Below are positions 49,403 to 58,940 of a DNA stretch of 64,000 nt, piece after piece. Where the stretch lies: assembly GCF_007994985.1 (NCBI RefSeq), contig NZ_VOQF01000015.1, positions 26,079-90,078 on the forward strand. The letters run 5' to 3'. The DNA comes from Metabacillus litoralis (GTDB lineage Bacteria > Bacillota > Bacilli > Bacillales > Bacillaceae). Both the position numbers and the translations under genes were made by a program. The notes under the pieces are model-generated. The model was not told the DNA's origin and made no database searches. It was given only the letters and a program-made list of their open reading frames with translations. The stretch's first letter is position 1, and each line of letters begins with the position of its first letter.

Positions 49403-50311
49403 ATGGATATGTTAAAAAGAATGCTTGTCCTTTTTTGGACGTTCGGTATGGCTCTTCAAGATAGTATTCCAAGTAGTAATTCTATCAATCCAACAAATTT
49501 ACTAACATCATCATATGAAAAAATAGTGAATGTAGCACACCGCGGCGCATCAGCTTATGCACCAGAACACACGCTAATTTCTTATCAAATGGGCGAGAAA
49601 ATGAATGGCAATTATATCGAAATTGATCTTCAGATGACAAGTGATGGACATCTTATTACAATGCATGATGAAAGAGTAGACCGAACTACAAATGGTACTG
49701 GTTTAGTCAAAAATATGACTCTTAAAGAAATCAAGCAACTTGATGCTGGCTCATGGTTTAATGAAAAATACCCACACTATGCTAAAAATGAATACGAACA
49801 TATTCAAGTACCAACATTAGAAGAAGTGTTCAAAGAATTTGGTCAAGATGCTAACTATTACATAGAAACAAAATCACCAACCGTATACCCTGGTATGGAG
49901 GAAAAGCTACTGAAGTTACTTGAAAAATATAACTTAACAGGAGTTAATGGACAACCAAGTTATGTAATACTCCAGTCCTTCAGTACAGAAAGCCTGAAGA
50001 AAATCCATGTGTTAAACGAACACATTCCATTAATTCAGCTATTACCAGATTCAAGTCCTGAAATGACCGATTTACAGCTTGCATCCATTAAAAAATATTC
50101 AATAGGTGTAGGTCCAAGCTTTAAACGAATTGATCAAAAATATATTGAAAAAGTAAGAGAAAGGGGCCTACAAATCCATCCTTACACTATTAATACAAGA
50201 GAAGATATGAAAAAAGCATTAAAATGGGGAGTTAATGGTATATTCACAAACCACCCAGACCTTTTTCATGAAGTTTTAAAGAATGTTGAGCAAGAAACTA
50301 AACAAAAGTGA
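49403..50311 (+). CDS. Glycerophosphodiester phosphodiesterase, secreted
   Basis: 302 residues. A short hydrophobic start (LKRMLVLFWTFGMA) that could be a signal, then the GDPD barrel with HRGASAYAPEHT, EIDLQMTSDG, MHDERVDRTTNGTG and a late GIFTNHPD motif. It frees glycerol-3-phosphate from deacylated phospholipid (or teichoic acid turnover). AAGGAG precedes the ATG. Terminator follows. Confidence 0.9.
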   Translation: MDMLKRMLVLFWTFGMALQDSIPSSNSINPTNLLTSSYEKIVNVAHRGASAYAPEHTLISYQMGEKMNGNYIEIDLQMTSDGHLITMHDERVDRTTNGTGLVKNMTLKEIKQLDAGSWFNEKYPHYAKNEYEHIQVPTLEEVFKEFGQDANYYIETKSPTVYPGMEEKLLKLLEKYNLTGVNGQPSYVILQSFSTESLKKIHVLNEHIPLIQLLPDSSPEMTDLQLASIKKYSIGVGPSFKRIDQKYIEKVRERGLQIHPYTINTREDMKKALKWGVNGIFTNHPDLFHEVLKNVEQETKQK

Positions 50312-50313
50312 CT

Positions 50314-50345
50314 ACTAGCAGATTAAAAATCTGCTAGTTTTTTAC
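50314..50345 (+). terminator. Terminator after the phosphodiesterase gene
   Basis: CTAGCAGATT pairs with AATCTGCTAG around AAA, then TTTTTT. Confidence 0.85.
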
Positions 50346-50347
50346 TT

Positions 50348-50455
50348 TATCAGCGATTTTTTGTAAATATCAGCGATTCTGCAAATATATCAGCGATTAT
50401 TAAAAATTATCAACGATTTTTCAGATTTATCAGCTATTAGACAAAAATCGACAAC
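50348..50455. repeat. Tandem array with exact 20 bp period (array C)
   Basis: The decamer TATCAGCGAT and close variants begin at 50348, 50368, 50388, 50408 and 50428, precisely 20 bp apart; a weaker AATCGACAAC follows near 50446. The intervening bases are A/T-rich and vary (for example TTTTTGTAAA, TCTGCAAATA). Non-coding, between the convergent phosphodiesterase and SleB-like genes. Confidence 0.85.
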
Positions 50456-50559
50456 TTTTACAACTAAGAACCATGAACTGAGTCATGAAGTCTAACTAAT
50501 TTTAATATATTTAATCCTATATGTAAGTCTTTAGAACAGGTCGAATAGGTAAGGAATAA

Positions 50560-51183
50560 TCAATTTTTAAACACATGCTGTCCAATGACAACAGTTGTTT
50601 CTCTTGTGTCTAACCAGCGACTTGTTGCGATGTCAGGATTATAAAAGAATAATGCGTCTTTTGCGATATGTCTCATTTCTGATATTGCTGCTTGAGCGGC
50701 TTTGATTGATTCTTGATCGGCTGGTTTGTTGATTTGTCCATTTGCTACTGGTTGAAATTGTCCGCGTTGGTAAATAACTTCTTTTATTGTGTTAGGAAAT
50801 TTCGGGCTTTCTACTCGATTTAATACAACACTAGCTACTGCTACTTTACCTTCGAAAGGTTCTGTTTGGGCTTCGGCTCGTACAACTCTAGCCAATAAAT
50901 CAAAGTCTGATTGGGAGATTCCAGTTATTTTATGTGAGGTGTTTTTTCCTCTACTTGGCTTTTGAGGTGGGGTATTTGTTTTATTTATCTTTATTTCTTG
51001 TCCGATATATATCAAATCAAGATTCTTTATTTGTGGGTTTTCTTTGGCTAATTCAGTTAAAGATAAGCCATTTTGTTTAGCAATTTCTGACATTGTATCA
51101 CCTTTTTGAACAGTATAAGCAAATGATGGCACAGCCATAAACAGAGTTGTCAGGAATGTTAGTAAAAAGATTAGTTTTTTCAC
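50560..51183 (-). CDS. Cell-wall hydrolase with LysM domain (SleB type)
   Basis: 207 residues from GTG 51183 (AGGAGG 8 bp upstream). Signal peptide ending SFA, a LysM (YTVQKGDTMSEIAKQNG, near 23-67) and a SleB/Hydrolase_2 domain (LLARVVRAEAQTEPFEGKVA, split at RVVRAEAQTE; ASVVLNRV; QFQPVANG) whose Glu in RAEA is the catalytic residue of lytic transglycosylases of this type. Related proteins act in spore cortex lysis, but this one may be vegetative. Confidence 0.9.
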   Translation of the reverse strand: MKKLIFLLTFLTTLFMAVPSFAYTVQKGDTMSEIAKQNGLSLTELAKENPQIKNLDLIYIGQEIKINKTNTPPQKPSRGKNTSHKITGISQSDFDLLARVVRAEAQTEPFEGKVAVASVVLNRVESPKFPNTIKEVIYQRGQFQPVANGQINKPADQESIKAAQAAISEMRHIAKDALFFYNPDIATSRWLDTRETTVVIGQHVFKN

Positions 51184-51442
51184 AATATAGTCCTCCTAGT
51201 AGATTTCGTTTTTTGAACTCTTGTCTTATTTCTATGTAATAAAAAATTAGAATAGTGTTACAATTAGATTACAAGAGGTAATATTAGGAGAGAACTCTAG
51301 TGTTGTAAGGCTTTTATGGTCATAACTAATAGAGGAATTTTTTAAAAGTTACAATAATGTTGATAAAACATTTTTAAAAACACAATCAGCTATACTAGGC
51401 TTTAATCTAAAGAATTTGGTCTATATCGGAAGGTGGTTCTAT

Positions 51443-52870
51443 ATGAAACGAAAAATTTCATCTCTTCAATATGAAATACTAAAAAAAGAGCTGCGTTATC
51501 TAGAAGAGATCGGAAAATTACCTGAAAAAACATCCGAGGAACTGCTTCAAGAATATGAAATTATTAATAATGAACCGGTAGCAAAATCTACATCCAGAAA
51601 GACTGTGTCATTAAATTCTATCCAAATTATTTCGATTATTGGTGCAGTTTTAATAGGACTTGGTGTTCTTAGCTTTGTTGCAAGCAATTGGTCTGCAATG
51701 ACAAGTATCGAGAAGTTTGTATTATTACTCGTTACACTCATTTCTTCTTATCTTTTAGCTTGGGGAACAGAGGAGAAAAAGCCGAATACGTCAAAGGCCT
51801 TGTATTATATTGGTGCATTTATCTATGGAGCTGAAATTTTTTATATTGGACAGATGTTTCATTTAGGCGGAGACATAGGCACCGCTTTTTTGGCTTGGTC
51901 CTTAGGACTTCTTCCTTTAGCTTTTTATCGAAAAGATCATATTCTTTTTGCTGTTGCTTTTGGCTTGTTTTATTTGGCAATAGAGTTAATCTTTATGATT
52001 CCAAGTAATGGCGAACCTTCATTATGGTTAATTGTGATTCTGCCTTTGTTATTTATAGGAATTCGTTTTATTACAGTATTTCAACGTGCTCTTCTCATTG
52101 CAAATTTCGCTCTTCTTTACCAATTTATTGAATTGCGTTTTATGGTAAATAGTGAACTACATATGGGGTGGATAATACTACTCTTAGCTAGTACTTTTGC
52201 ATTAAATAAAATAGTGTTTCCTAAAGAAAAGTATTTGATTGTGGTTAATTTCCTTTTGCTTTATCAATTTATCGAGTTGATTTTATTTGTCAAAGCAATT
52301 GACCATATTACATACTTAATTGTTTTCGGTTTATTAACTGTAATCTTACTTGTTATTGGTCATATCTTTATGAACAAATCAATTGTACTTTTTCCTATTA
52401 ATGTCATCATCGGTATTCAATTTCTTTGTTTGATTTTGTATCACTTCGATGTAGAGCAGTTATTTGTTTATTTCTTCGTTATTTTTGCAATTGGGATAGT
52501 GTTTACACATTACAGGATAAAAGAATATGATGATGTGATGAAATGGATGGGGCTTATCTTTCAATTAGTAACAGGATTGATGTTAACATTCCCATTTTCA
52601 TATGGTCCGTTAGACATAACAAGAATTTGGATTTTCTTTGGATTAGCTTATATTGTGTATGGAATGTTTTTAGTTTATCAAAATAAAGTGTTTGGAGTTT
52701 TATTAGTCAGTTTATTAATTTTCCGTTTTTATGTTGATCTTTCACTAGTATTTATGAACAAATCAATTGCATTTTTCATTGGTGGTTTATTGTTATTAGG
52801 ATTAGGCTATTGGTTTGAAAAAACAAGGAGAGGAGATGGTAAAGGTGAGTCTCAAAAGAAAACCAAGTAA
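51443..52870 (+). CDS. DUF2157 membrane protein
   Basis: 475 residues from ATG 51443 (GGAAGGTGG upstream); a GTG-type start at 51416 has no site. A soluble N-terminus (about 1-60) ends in the DUF2157 hydrophobic pattern SLNSIQIISIIGAVLIGLGV (split at IIGAVLIGLG) followed by a dozen membrane segments. Function unknown in the family, which commonly stands beside a GDYXXLXY protein, as here; the two overlap by 35 bp. Confidence 0.85.
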   Translation: MKRKISSLQYEILKKELRYLEEIGKLPEKTSEELLQEYEIINNEPVAKSTSRKTVSLNSIQIISIIGAVLIGLGVLSFVASNWSAMTSIEKFVLLLVTLISSYLLAWGTEEKKPNTSKALYYIGAFIYGAEIFYIGQMFHLGGDIGTAFLAWSLGLLPLAFYRKDHILFAVAFGLFYLAIELIFMIPSNGEPSLWLIVILPLLFIGIRFITVFQRALLIANFALLYQFIELRFMVNSELHMGWIILLLASTFALNKIVFPKEKYLIVVNFLLLYQFIELILFVKAIDHITYLIVFGLLTVILLVIGHIFMNKSIVLFPINVIIGIQFLCLILYHFDVEQLFVYFFVIFAIGIVFTHYRIKEYDDVMKWMGLIFQLVTGLMLTFPFSYGPLDITRIWIFFGLAYIVYGMFLVYQNKVFGVLLVSLLIFRFYVDLSLVFMNKSIAFFIGGLLLLGLGYWFEKTRRGDGKGESQKKTK

Positions 52871-53411
52871 AATGTTTTGGATTTCCTTATTGATCCCACT
52901 TCTTGTTTTATCAAGTATGCTAATAAAGCCAGTTAATACGATGGTTAATGGCAAACAAATAACTCTTGCAACCATTCCTGTTGATCCTAGAGATTTATTT
53001 TATGGCGACTATGTGATTCTAGATTTAGAAATTGAAGAAATCGATATTTCTCTCTTAGAAGCTTCAATGAAGAAAAAATTAGAGCAATCTGCTTATGATC
53101 AAAACCTAACAGTTTACGTTTCTTTAAAGAAAGAAGATAATGGTATTTATCAAGCGATTTCTGTTAATGAAGATAAACCAGACGGACTTTTTGTTAAAGG
53201 AAAAATGAGTCCTTACATCATGGATAATAGCTGGGACGAGGAGTCCGTTTCAAAACAAACAGTGTCTATTGAATATGGAATTAATCGTTTTTATGTGGAA
53301 GAAGGTACCGGTCTTGAGTTAGAAGATTCAGCAAGTAAAGGTCAAGTACTTGTATCTGTAAAAATTCATGATGGATATCCAATCTTAACAGATATAAAAG
53401 ATGTAAAATAA
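52836..53411 (+). CDS. GDYXXLXY-domain protein
   Basis: 191 residues from ATG 52836, with AAGGAGAGG just upstream, inside the end of the DUF2157 gene (a GTG at 52845 is an alternative). One N-terminal membrane helix (FWISLLIPLLVLSSMLI) and an extracytoplasmic domain with the family motif DPRDLFYGDYVIL (GDY then L). The conserved partner of DUF2157; function not established. Confidence 0.88.
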   Translation: MVKVSLKRKPSKMFWISLLIPLLVLSSMLIKPVNTMVNGKQITLATIPVDPRDLFYGDYVILDLEIEEIDISLLEASMKKKLEQSAYDQNLTVYVSLKKEDNGIYQAISVNEDKPDGLFVKGKMSPYIMDNSWDEESVSKQTVSIEYGINRFYVEEGTGLELEDSASKGQVLVSVKIHDGYPILTDIKDVK

Positions 53412-53458
53412 TCTTAGGTGTGAAATATGATTAAATGAGATAGATAGGAGAATCAATA

Positions 53459-53680
53459 ATGGCTAATATTAAATTCGAAATTATAGAAAATATTGCAACT
53501 GTATCAGAAGGTCAAAAAGGCTGGAAAAGAGAACTTAATTTGATTAGCTGGAATGATCGTGAACCTAAATATGATCTTCGAGACTGGGATGAAAATCACG
53601 TAAAAATGGGGAAAGGACTTACTCTTTCAAAAGAGGAACTTTTACAATTAAAAGAGATTCTAAATGAAATGGATTTGTAA
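53459..53680 (+). CDS. YdbC-like (PC4-fold) small DNA-binding protein
   Basis: 73 residues. GWKRELNLISWNDREPKYDLRDW then GKGLTLSKEEL is the pattern of YdbC/PC4-type single-strand DNA-binding proteins. ATAGGAGA precedes the ATG. A G/C stem-loop (GGGGAC ... GTCCCC, 53691-53717) follows. Confidence 0.8.
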   Translation: MANIKFEIIENIATVSEGQKGWKRELNLISWNDREPKYDLRDWDENHVKMGKGLTLSKEELLQLKEILNEMDL

Positions 53681-53725
53681 GGTTAATGGGGACTCAAATA
53701 CTCACTGTGTCCCCATCTCATTTTA

Positions 53726-54730
53726 TTAATAGGGAGGCTGGAAAGACTCTGTAATATAAGTTACTATTTCACTATATTTTGTTTGTGTATCAACTGGATA
53801 CGTCATAATTAACGAGTTCATTATTCCATTACCAAAGAAGCTTTTTTTGTAGGTAATTATTCCATCTTCTTCATAAGATAAAACATACCAGTTCTCTTTG
53901 ATTCTTTGATAAGCAATGTTAACTAAAATTGAATTGATCTCTTCATGATAAAAATCTTCAACAGTTTTACCCTCTTCAATTATATGGGCACCGAAAGCAG
54001 TAACCTCTATTTCTTCATTAAAGAAAGTTACACCATCTCCATTCGTTGGTGGTGGAGACATTGATAATGATGAAGGTACTTTAAAGGAAAAGCCAAATCG
54101 ATCATTACTATATTGTTTATAGGTTAATTCCTTTTCTTTAATATTCTTCTCTTTTTCAACTGTTTTTTCTTCTTTTTTCTTATTTTCTTTCGTATCAGTT
54201 TCTTGCTTTTCGATTTTTTCCGTTAACTGATTTATATCAGCTTGATAAGAAGCGAGTTTTTCATCAGAAATAATCGTTTGTTCCAACTGCTTTAGTTGAT
54301 CTTTTGCTTCACTGTAATTGTTTTTCTCTATAAGATTATTAATTAGCTCTATTCTTTGATCCAAAGATGTGAGTTGATCTTGTTTTGTCGTAATTTCCTC
54401 TTTTAGAGTTTGTGCTTCATTTTGAATTGTTTCTAATCCATTTTTATGAGCTAAAATCATATCAAGTGTTTTGATGGCTGATTCGTATTTCTTTGCTTCA
54501 AAGTCTCTTAAAGCACTGTTCATCTTTGTTGCTTGATCATAATAATGACGTGCATCTTTGTCACCATTTTTTTCAGTTAAAGCTAGTTCAAAATAAATTG
54601 ATGCTTGGTGGTAATTTTTTTCTCCTAGCTGCTGAATTCCATTATCCATAGCTTGTTCGTAGTTATTATTAGAACAAGCAGGAAGAATGAAAAGTGTTAG
54701 TATTGATAAAATCACTGTAAGAGATCTCAT
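53726..54730 (-). CDS. Lipoprotein with TPR-like repeats and coiled coil
   Basis: 334 residues. Signal peptide with lipobox LPAC. TPR-like helices from about 25 to 100 (GEKNYHQASIYFELALTEK, KKYESAIKTLD), a coiled coil to about 190 (QTLKEEITTKQDQLTSLDQR), a Lys/Glu-rich linker, and a C-terminal globular domain (YSNDRFGFSFKVPSSL) with a PsbP-like look. Not otherwise recognised. Faces the outside of the membrane; scaffold role is a guess. Confidence 0.75.
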   Translation of the reverse strand: MRSLTVILSILTLFILPACSNNNYEQAMDNGIQQLGEKNYHQASIYFELALTEKNGDKDARHYYDQATKMNSALRDFEAKKYESAIKTLDMILAHKNGLETIQNEAQTLKEEITTKQDQLTSLDQRIELINNLIEKNNYSEAKDQLKQLEQTIISDEKLASYQADINQLTEKIEKQETDTKENKKKEEKTVEKEKNIKEKELTYKQYSNDRFGFSFKVPSSLSMSPPPTNGDGVTFFNEEIEVTAFGAHIIEEGKTVEDFYHEEINSILVNIAYQRIKENWYVLSYEEDGIITYKKSFFGNGIMNSLIMTYPVDTQTKYSEIVTYITESFQPPY

Positions 54731-54878
54731 TTTTCACCTGACTTTCTTTTTTCTACGTAGCATTATATCAAGAAAAAATTGAAATTAATACGCTGCTTCA
54801 AGGTGAATTTCATATGGTATACTTTGTAAAGTAAAGATAGAGCTACCGCTTAATCAAATTCAAAATAGAGGTGATTTC

Positions 54879-55784
54879 ATGAAAATAGGAATGATTGGAA
54901 TTGGTGATATTGCTCAAAAAGCATATTTACCTGTTTTAACTCAAATAAAAGATGTTGAATTACATATTTGTTCGAGAAATCAAGAAACATTATCGGAAAT
55001 TTCATCTCAATATAAGCTTGAACATACGTATTCTGATATAAGTAAGTGGTTGGCAAGTGGTATTGAAGCAGCTTTTGTCCATTCTGCTACGTCTTCTCAT
55101 GAAGAAATAATCGATCAATTACTAGATCATAATATCCATGTTTATGTTGATAAACCAATTACTGCTGAAGGTGAATCCTCTGAGAGATTAATTAACAAAG
55201 CAAAAAGTAGAGGGTTAATTCTAATGGTAGGCTTTAATCGACGTTATGCACCTCCATACTCGAAGTTAACAGAAGTAAAAGAGCCGAATTTAATTGTGAT
55301 GCAAAAAAACCGTGGACATCTAGCTGCTGACGCTCGTACTTTTGTATTTGACGACTTTATTCATGTGATTGACACGATTCTTTATTTGTTTCCTTATGAA
55401 ATTGAAAATATCTCAATCAAAGCCAAGCATAAAGGTGGCAAACTTCATCATGTAATTCTTCAGCTCGAGTCAGAGGAAGGAGCAGCAATAGGTATTATGA
55501 ATCGAGAAGCTGGTACATCAGAAGAAAAAGTCGAGGTTATGAGTGCTAATGAAACAAGAGTGGTCAAAAATGTCAGTGAAGTATATACACATAAAGATAA
55601 ACAGATCTTGGATTACGGCTCTAACGATTGGGAACCAACTCTACATAAGCGCGGATTTCATGCAATCATCTCCGCTTTTCTAAAAGCAGTAAGTGCTGGT
55701 GCTGAAAATTATGATGGTTATGAGCGTGATTTACAAGGTCATTTAATTGCGGAAAAGGTTGTACGTGAGGTTATGGGAAAATAA
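54879..55784 (+). CDS. Gfo/Idh/MocA-family oxidoreductase
   Basis: 301 residues. N-terminal Rossmann fold GMIGIGDIAQKAYLPVL, the VDKP variant of the catalytic EKP motif (HVYVDKPITAEG) and GFNRRYAP. NAD(P)-dependent oxidation of a sugar or polyol is expected. Substrate not evident. GAGGTG precedes the ATG. Terminator at 55839-55866. Confidence 0.9.
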   Translation: MKIGMIGIGDIAQKAYLPVLTQIKDVELHICSRNQETLSEISSQYKLEHTYSDISKWLASGIEAAFVHSATSSHEEIIDQLLDHNIHVYVDKPITAEGESSERLINKAKSRGLILMVGFNRRYAPPYSKLTEVKEPNLIVMQKNRGHLAADARTFVFDDFIHVIDTILYLFPYEIENISIKAKHKGGKLHHVILQLESEEGAAIGIMNREAGTSEEKVEVMSANETRVVKNVSEVYTHKDKQILDYGSNDWEPTLHKRGFHAIISAFLKAVSAGAENYDGYERDLQGHLIAEKVVREVMGK

Positions 55785-55838
55785 AGATGGTTTTATTTAT
55801 TATAATTGTGTGCTTTTACACGAGAACTTGATTTCAAA

Positions 55839-55866
55839 AGCTAAGGGTATACCTTAGCTTTTTTTC
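55839..55866 (+). terminator. Terminator after the Gfo/Idh gene
   Basis: AAAGCTAAGG pairs with CCTTAGCTTT across TATA, then TTTTT. Confidence 0.85.
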
Positions 55867-56142
55867 GTGTAAATGATAAAAAAGTTAAGAATACAGTATC
55901 TAATTTAGAACCTATATAAAATACCGTTGATGATGACCTTAACACAACAAAAAATCGAAGCTATACGACTTCGTTCCGCAGATGAAGCTCTTAACACAGA
56001 AAAAATCCCTGTTGCAGCCACAATCTCAAAAAAATAAAGGAAACTCCATATAATTGTTGAAATAAGTTCTTTAAAGAAACTAGTTTTTCTAAACTCACCA
56101 TTTAATACATTAAACTAATAAGCAAAAAAGGAGATTAGAATA
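55867..56142. other. Intergenic stretch with a 35-codon frame
   Basis: A frame from ATG 55930 to TAA 56037 reads MMTLTQQKIEAIRLRSADE then ALNTEKIPVAATISKK; its composition is protein-like but no ribosome binding site is seen and it is not recognised. It may be the 3' end of a lost gene. Otherwise nothing clear before the AAAAAGGAG site of the aldo-keto reductase gene. Confidence 0.35.
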
Positions 56143-57078
56143 ATGAAATTTAATACATTGAAAAAAACAAACATAAGTATTTCTGAAATAGGACTTGGTA
56201 CAAATGCTGTTGGAGGGCATAATTTATTTACTAATTTAAATGAAGAAGAAGGTAAGCAAATGGTGGCCAAAGCTTTAGATCTTGGTATCACTTTTATCGA
56301 TACAGCTGATATTTATGGTAAAGGTCGTTCTGAGGAATTGGTTGGAGAAGTACTCTCTGGCTTCAACAGAGAAGATTACGTTATTGCAACTAAGGGGGCC
56401 AACCATTGGTATGAAGATGGTACAGTAAAAATTAATAATGATCCAGCGTATCTTCGCGATGCTTTAGAAAATAGTTTAAAGCGATTAAAAATGAATTATG
56501 TTGATTTATATTATCTTCATTTCCCCGACGATGTTACACCATTAGCTGAAAGCATTGGTGAATTATCAAAGCTGAAACAGGAAGGGAAAATAAAAGCTAT
56601 TGGAGTCTCTAATCTAACTTTAGATCAGTTAAAGGAAGCAAATGCTCATAACGACATTTCTGTATTGCAAACAGCTTATAATATGCTTGACCGCTCTGCT
56701 GAGGAAGATTCACTTCCGTATTGTGTTGAAAATAATATTTCATTTATTCCTTATGGTCCACTTGCATTCGGTCTACTTGGTGGTCATTATACAAACAACT
56801 TTAAATTATCAGAAGGTGACTGGAGACATTCTGTACCATTATTTAATGAAGTGAATTTTGAAGGTGTGTTGAAAAAAGTTGACTTTCTAAAAGAATTTGC
56901 TGCTAAAAAAGAAACAAATGTATCTAATCTTGCTTTAGCATGGCTATTGGCACAAGAAGGGATAGATTCTGTTATCCCAGGTGGTAAGAGGAAGGAACAA
57001 GTCGAAGAAAATGTGAAAGCAAGTGAGATTTCCTTAACTCAGCATGATCTAAAAGAGATTAAAGAGATTTTAAAGTAA
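56143..57078 (+). CDS. Aldo/keto reductase
   Basis: 311 residues. GLGTNAVGGHN, the Asp-Tyr pair in DTADIYG, Lys in IATKGAN and His in YYLHFPD make the AKR catalytic tetrad; the C-terminal SVIPGGKRKEQVEENVKA binds the NADPH phosphate. Closest in feel to the YhdN/IolS group. Substrate unknown. AAGGAG precedes the ATG. Confidence 0.9.
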   Translation: MKFNTLKKTNISISEIGLGTNAVGGHNLFTNLNEEEGKQMVAKALDLGITFIDTADIYGKGRSEELVGEVLSGFNREDYVIATKGANHWYEDGTVKINNDPAYLRDALENSLKRLKMNYVDLYYLHFPDDVTPLAESIGELSKLKQEGKIKAIGVSNLTLDQLKEANAHNDISVLQTAYNMLDRSAEEDSLPYCVENNISFIPYGPLAFGLLGGHYTNNFKLSEGDWRHSVPLFNEVNFEGVLKKVDFLKEFAAKKETNVSNLALAWLLAQEGIDSVIPGGKRKEQVEENVKASEISLTQHDLKEIKEILK

Positions 57079-57106
57079 AATATCTATTACTAAATAAGAT
57101 TAAAAA

Positions 57107-57140
57107 CATCTATTTTTTCCTTAAGGGTAGATGTTTTTTT
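57107..57140 (+). terminator. Terminator after the aldo/keto reductase gene
   Basis: AAACATCTA pairs with TAGATGTTT, followed by TTTTT. Confidence 0.8.
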
Positions 57141-57231
57141 ACTAATTACTTTTTCGTTTTCTTCTCAATAATATAAATATTGATTATTATTATTAAGGCT
57201 ATGTTAAAGGTTAATGTTGATTTTTAGCACA

Positions 57232-57362
57232 TTGTTGATTGGAGTGAAAGGCATGAGACTCCTGCGGGAGAAGCGTGTCAAAGGGAGACCCCACAGGCGC
57301 TTGCGCCGAGGAGGCTCCCGGACCGCCCGCGGAAAGCGAATGCCTGTAACGGAAATCAACAA
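57232..57362 (+). repeat. GC-rich Bacillaceae intergenic repeat, copy 2
   Basis: Bounded by TTGTTGATT (57232-57240) and AATCAACAA (57354-57362). It shares GACTCCTG, GAGACCCCACAGGCG, GCCGAGGAGGCT and GGAAAGCGA with copy 1 at 3231-3355. AGGCAT/ATGCCT and the CGCTTGCG core give an imperfect hairpin over the whole element. Confidence 0.75.
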
Positions 57363-57389
57363 CAAAGTTTAACAGAGCCATTATTAAAA

Positions 57390-57730
57390 AGAATGTTACA
57401 ATTACTGCTCCTAGACACTGAAAACTCCCATCATCAAATGTATCTGCTTTTGTAAATCTTCCATCACCACCTTCAATAGCGATTGTTTCTTGAATAATAT
57501 TTAGTACCTATTTTATATGCATTAGAAAAGTTCCCAGAATACTGTTTCATATCAGAAAATGTAGTAACATTTCAATTACATGATCAACTTCGGTTACATA
57601 TTCATCATGTACAACATAAATGTATCCATCCCAAACAACAAAAGGATATGCCCAAGATGTTGCTAATGACTTATATGGAAATAAAAGAACACACATAACT
57701 AAGATAAATAAAAATAGCTAAAAAACCATA
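57390..57730 (-). pseudogene. Decayed secreted/membrane protein gene
   Basis: On the reverse strand, coding-like text appears across three frames: KYGFLAIFIYLSYVCSFIS, then SLATSWAYPFVVWDGYIYVV, then FSDMKQYSGNFSNAYKIG and ETIAIEGGDGRFTKA. Each switch of frame falls at an A/T run, with no intact frame longer than about 60 codons. It looks like a frameshifted membrane-anchored protein of unknown function. Confidence 0.65.
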
Positions 57731-57889
57731 CTTTTTTCTCACCAGAAACCTACTTTATGAAAGTGACGTTCGCTACTTGCTTTTAGTTTTCTTTTGTCAA
57801 CATAAAAGAATAGAATAGTTCCTCCATTATTTGCCGATACTTAAATTGATATTTCCATCATAGTAAAAATTTGGGCTGTGTAAAAGGAG

Positions 57890-58060
57890 CTAATAAAGAT
57901 GAAGATCTCAACTAAAAAATAAAAGAACAGGTTCTCCATTTGTCTACAAGTGCTAGACCTTATATTAATCCTGACGATATTAATGTCCCTGAAGGATTAA
58001 AGTTGAAGTTGTTGCTGCAGGATTATCTTTTCCGACTGGAATGTGATTTGATGTGCTGGT
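57890..58060 (+). pseudogene. Remnant of a PQQ-dependent sugar dehydrogenase-like gene
   Basis: The frame around 57940 reads ARPYINPDDINVPEGLKLK and, after a shift, VVAAGLSFPTGM. This resembles the N-terminal edge of soluble glucose/sorbosone dehydrogenase-like beta propellers (VPEGYK-VEVVA-GLNFPTG pattern). Stops and shifts end it within 170 bp. Confidence 0.5.
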
Positions 58061-58099
58061 GCAGTTGGATCTTGGCGAGAATTACATCATCTGCTTTTT

Positions 58100-58280
58100 T
58101 TAAATCTACAAGCTTTGGGTGCTTTCGCAGTTGCTGAGCAATTAGGTCTTTCACTAGGAATAAAAGAAATTGTTACTCTAACGTTTAAGGTGGCACACGA
58201 TAAAACAATGCACCAGCTTTTACTACAAGAATACATGCTAGAAATGGCTCCTATATCAATTCTTTATACAGAAAGTATCT
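58100..58280 (+). pseudogene. Unidentified gene remnant
   Basis: A frame from about 58107 reads LQALGAFAVAEQLGLSLGIK and ends QLLLQEYMLEMAPISILYTESI (split LLLQEYMLEM / APISILYTESI) at TAA 58279. No start or ribosome binding site. Composition is protein-like; family not recognised. Confidence 0.45.
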
Positions 58281-58346
58281 AAAAGGATCTTATCATGGTC
58301 TAAAAAGGATTAAAATAGCATTTTTTAGAAGGGGGGTGGTGAAGCA

Positions 58347-58940
58347 ATGGAATGGTTAAAGAGCTTGTTAGACGATCGAGATGAAATTAAATCAATGAAA
58401 AGCAATATGTATACAGGAACAACGAAATTAATTTTAGGCGCAATATTAGCGTCTCTTGCTTGTATTTTTCAGTCGGCAGGTATATTTGTTGGTATTGGCT
58501 ATGTAGTAAGTATATTAACAACCTTGCCGATTGTTGTTGCATCAGTTATATCGTTGAAAATTGGCTTTCTGACATATATCCTTACGATCCTTTTATTAGC
58601 AATCACCCAACCAAGTGAGTTGCTGATTTTTTCGTTTACAACTGGATTACTCGGACTTTCATTAGGAATTGGCTTGAAAATTCTCCGAAATTCTGTATTG
58701 ATTACTGTGTTTTCTAGCTTTTGTTTGACCTTAGGTATTACATGTTTACTTTATGTTATTCAATTTCCTATTCTTGGACCATCTGTTACGACAAATTTTG
58801 ATAGTAAAATATTGCTTTATATATTTGCTTTCTCCATTTTGTATAGCTGGATTTGGCTTAAGTTAAGTTTATTAACGTTGAAGGCTGTTAATCGTTTTGT
58901 ATTTAGAAAAGTAGCGATCCTTTATAGTGAAAAAGGATAA
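58347..58940 (+). CDS. Integral membrane protein, about six helices
   Basis: 197 residues. Six hydrophobic segments after a short charged head (MEWLKSLLDDRDEIKS), with the compact Gly-rich helices (GTTKLILGAILASLACIF) seen in ECF-transporter S components, which it may be. No energising module is adjacent. GGGGGGTGG precedes the ATG. Not confidently assigned. Confidence 0.65.
   Translation: MEWLKSLLDDRDEIKSMKSNMYTGTTKLILGAILASLACIFQSAGIFVGIGYVVSILTTLPIVVASVISLKIGFLTYILTILLLAITQPSELLIFSFTTGLLGLSLGIGLKILRNSVLITVFSSFCLTLGITCLLYVIQFPILGPSVTTNFDSKILLYIFAFSILYSWIWLKLSLLTLKAVNRFVFRKVAILYSEKG

Noticed and set aside
57940..58137. ORF of 65 codons as an intact small gene
   Set aside because: Only its first part resembles a dehydrogenase-like propeller, and the rest is out of frame; treated as a pseudogene piece.
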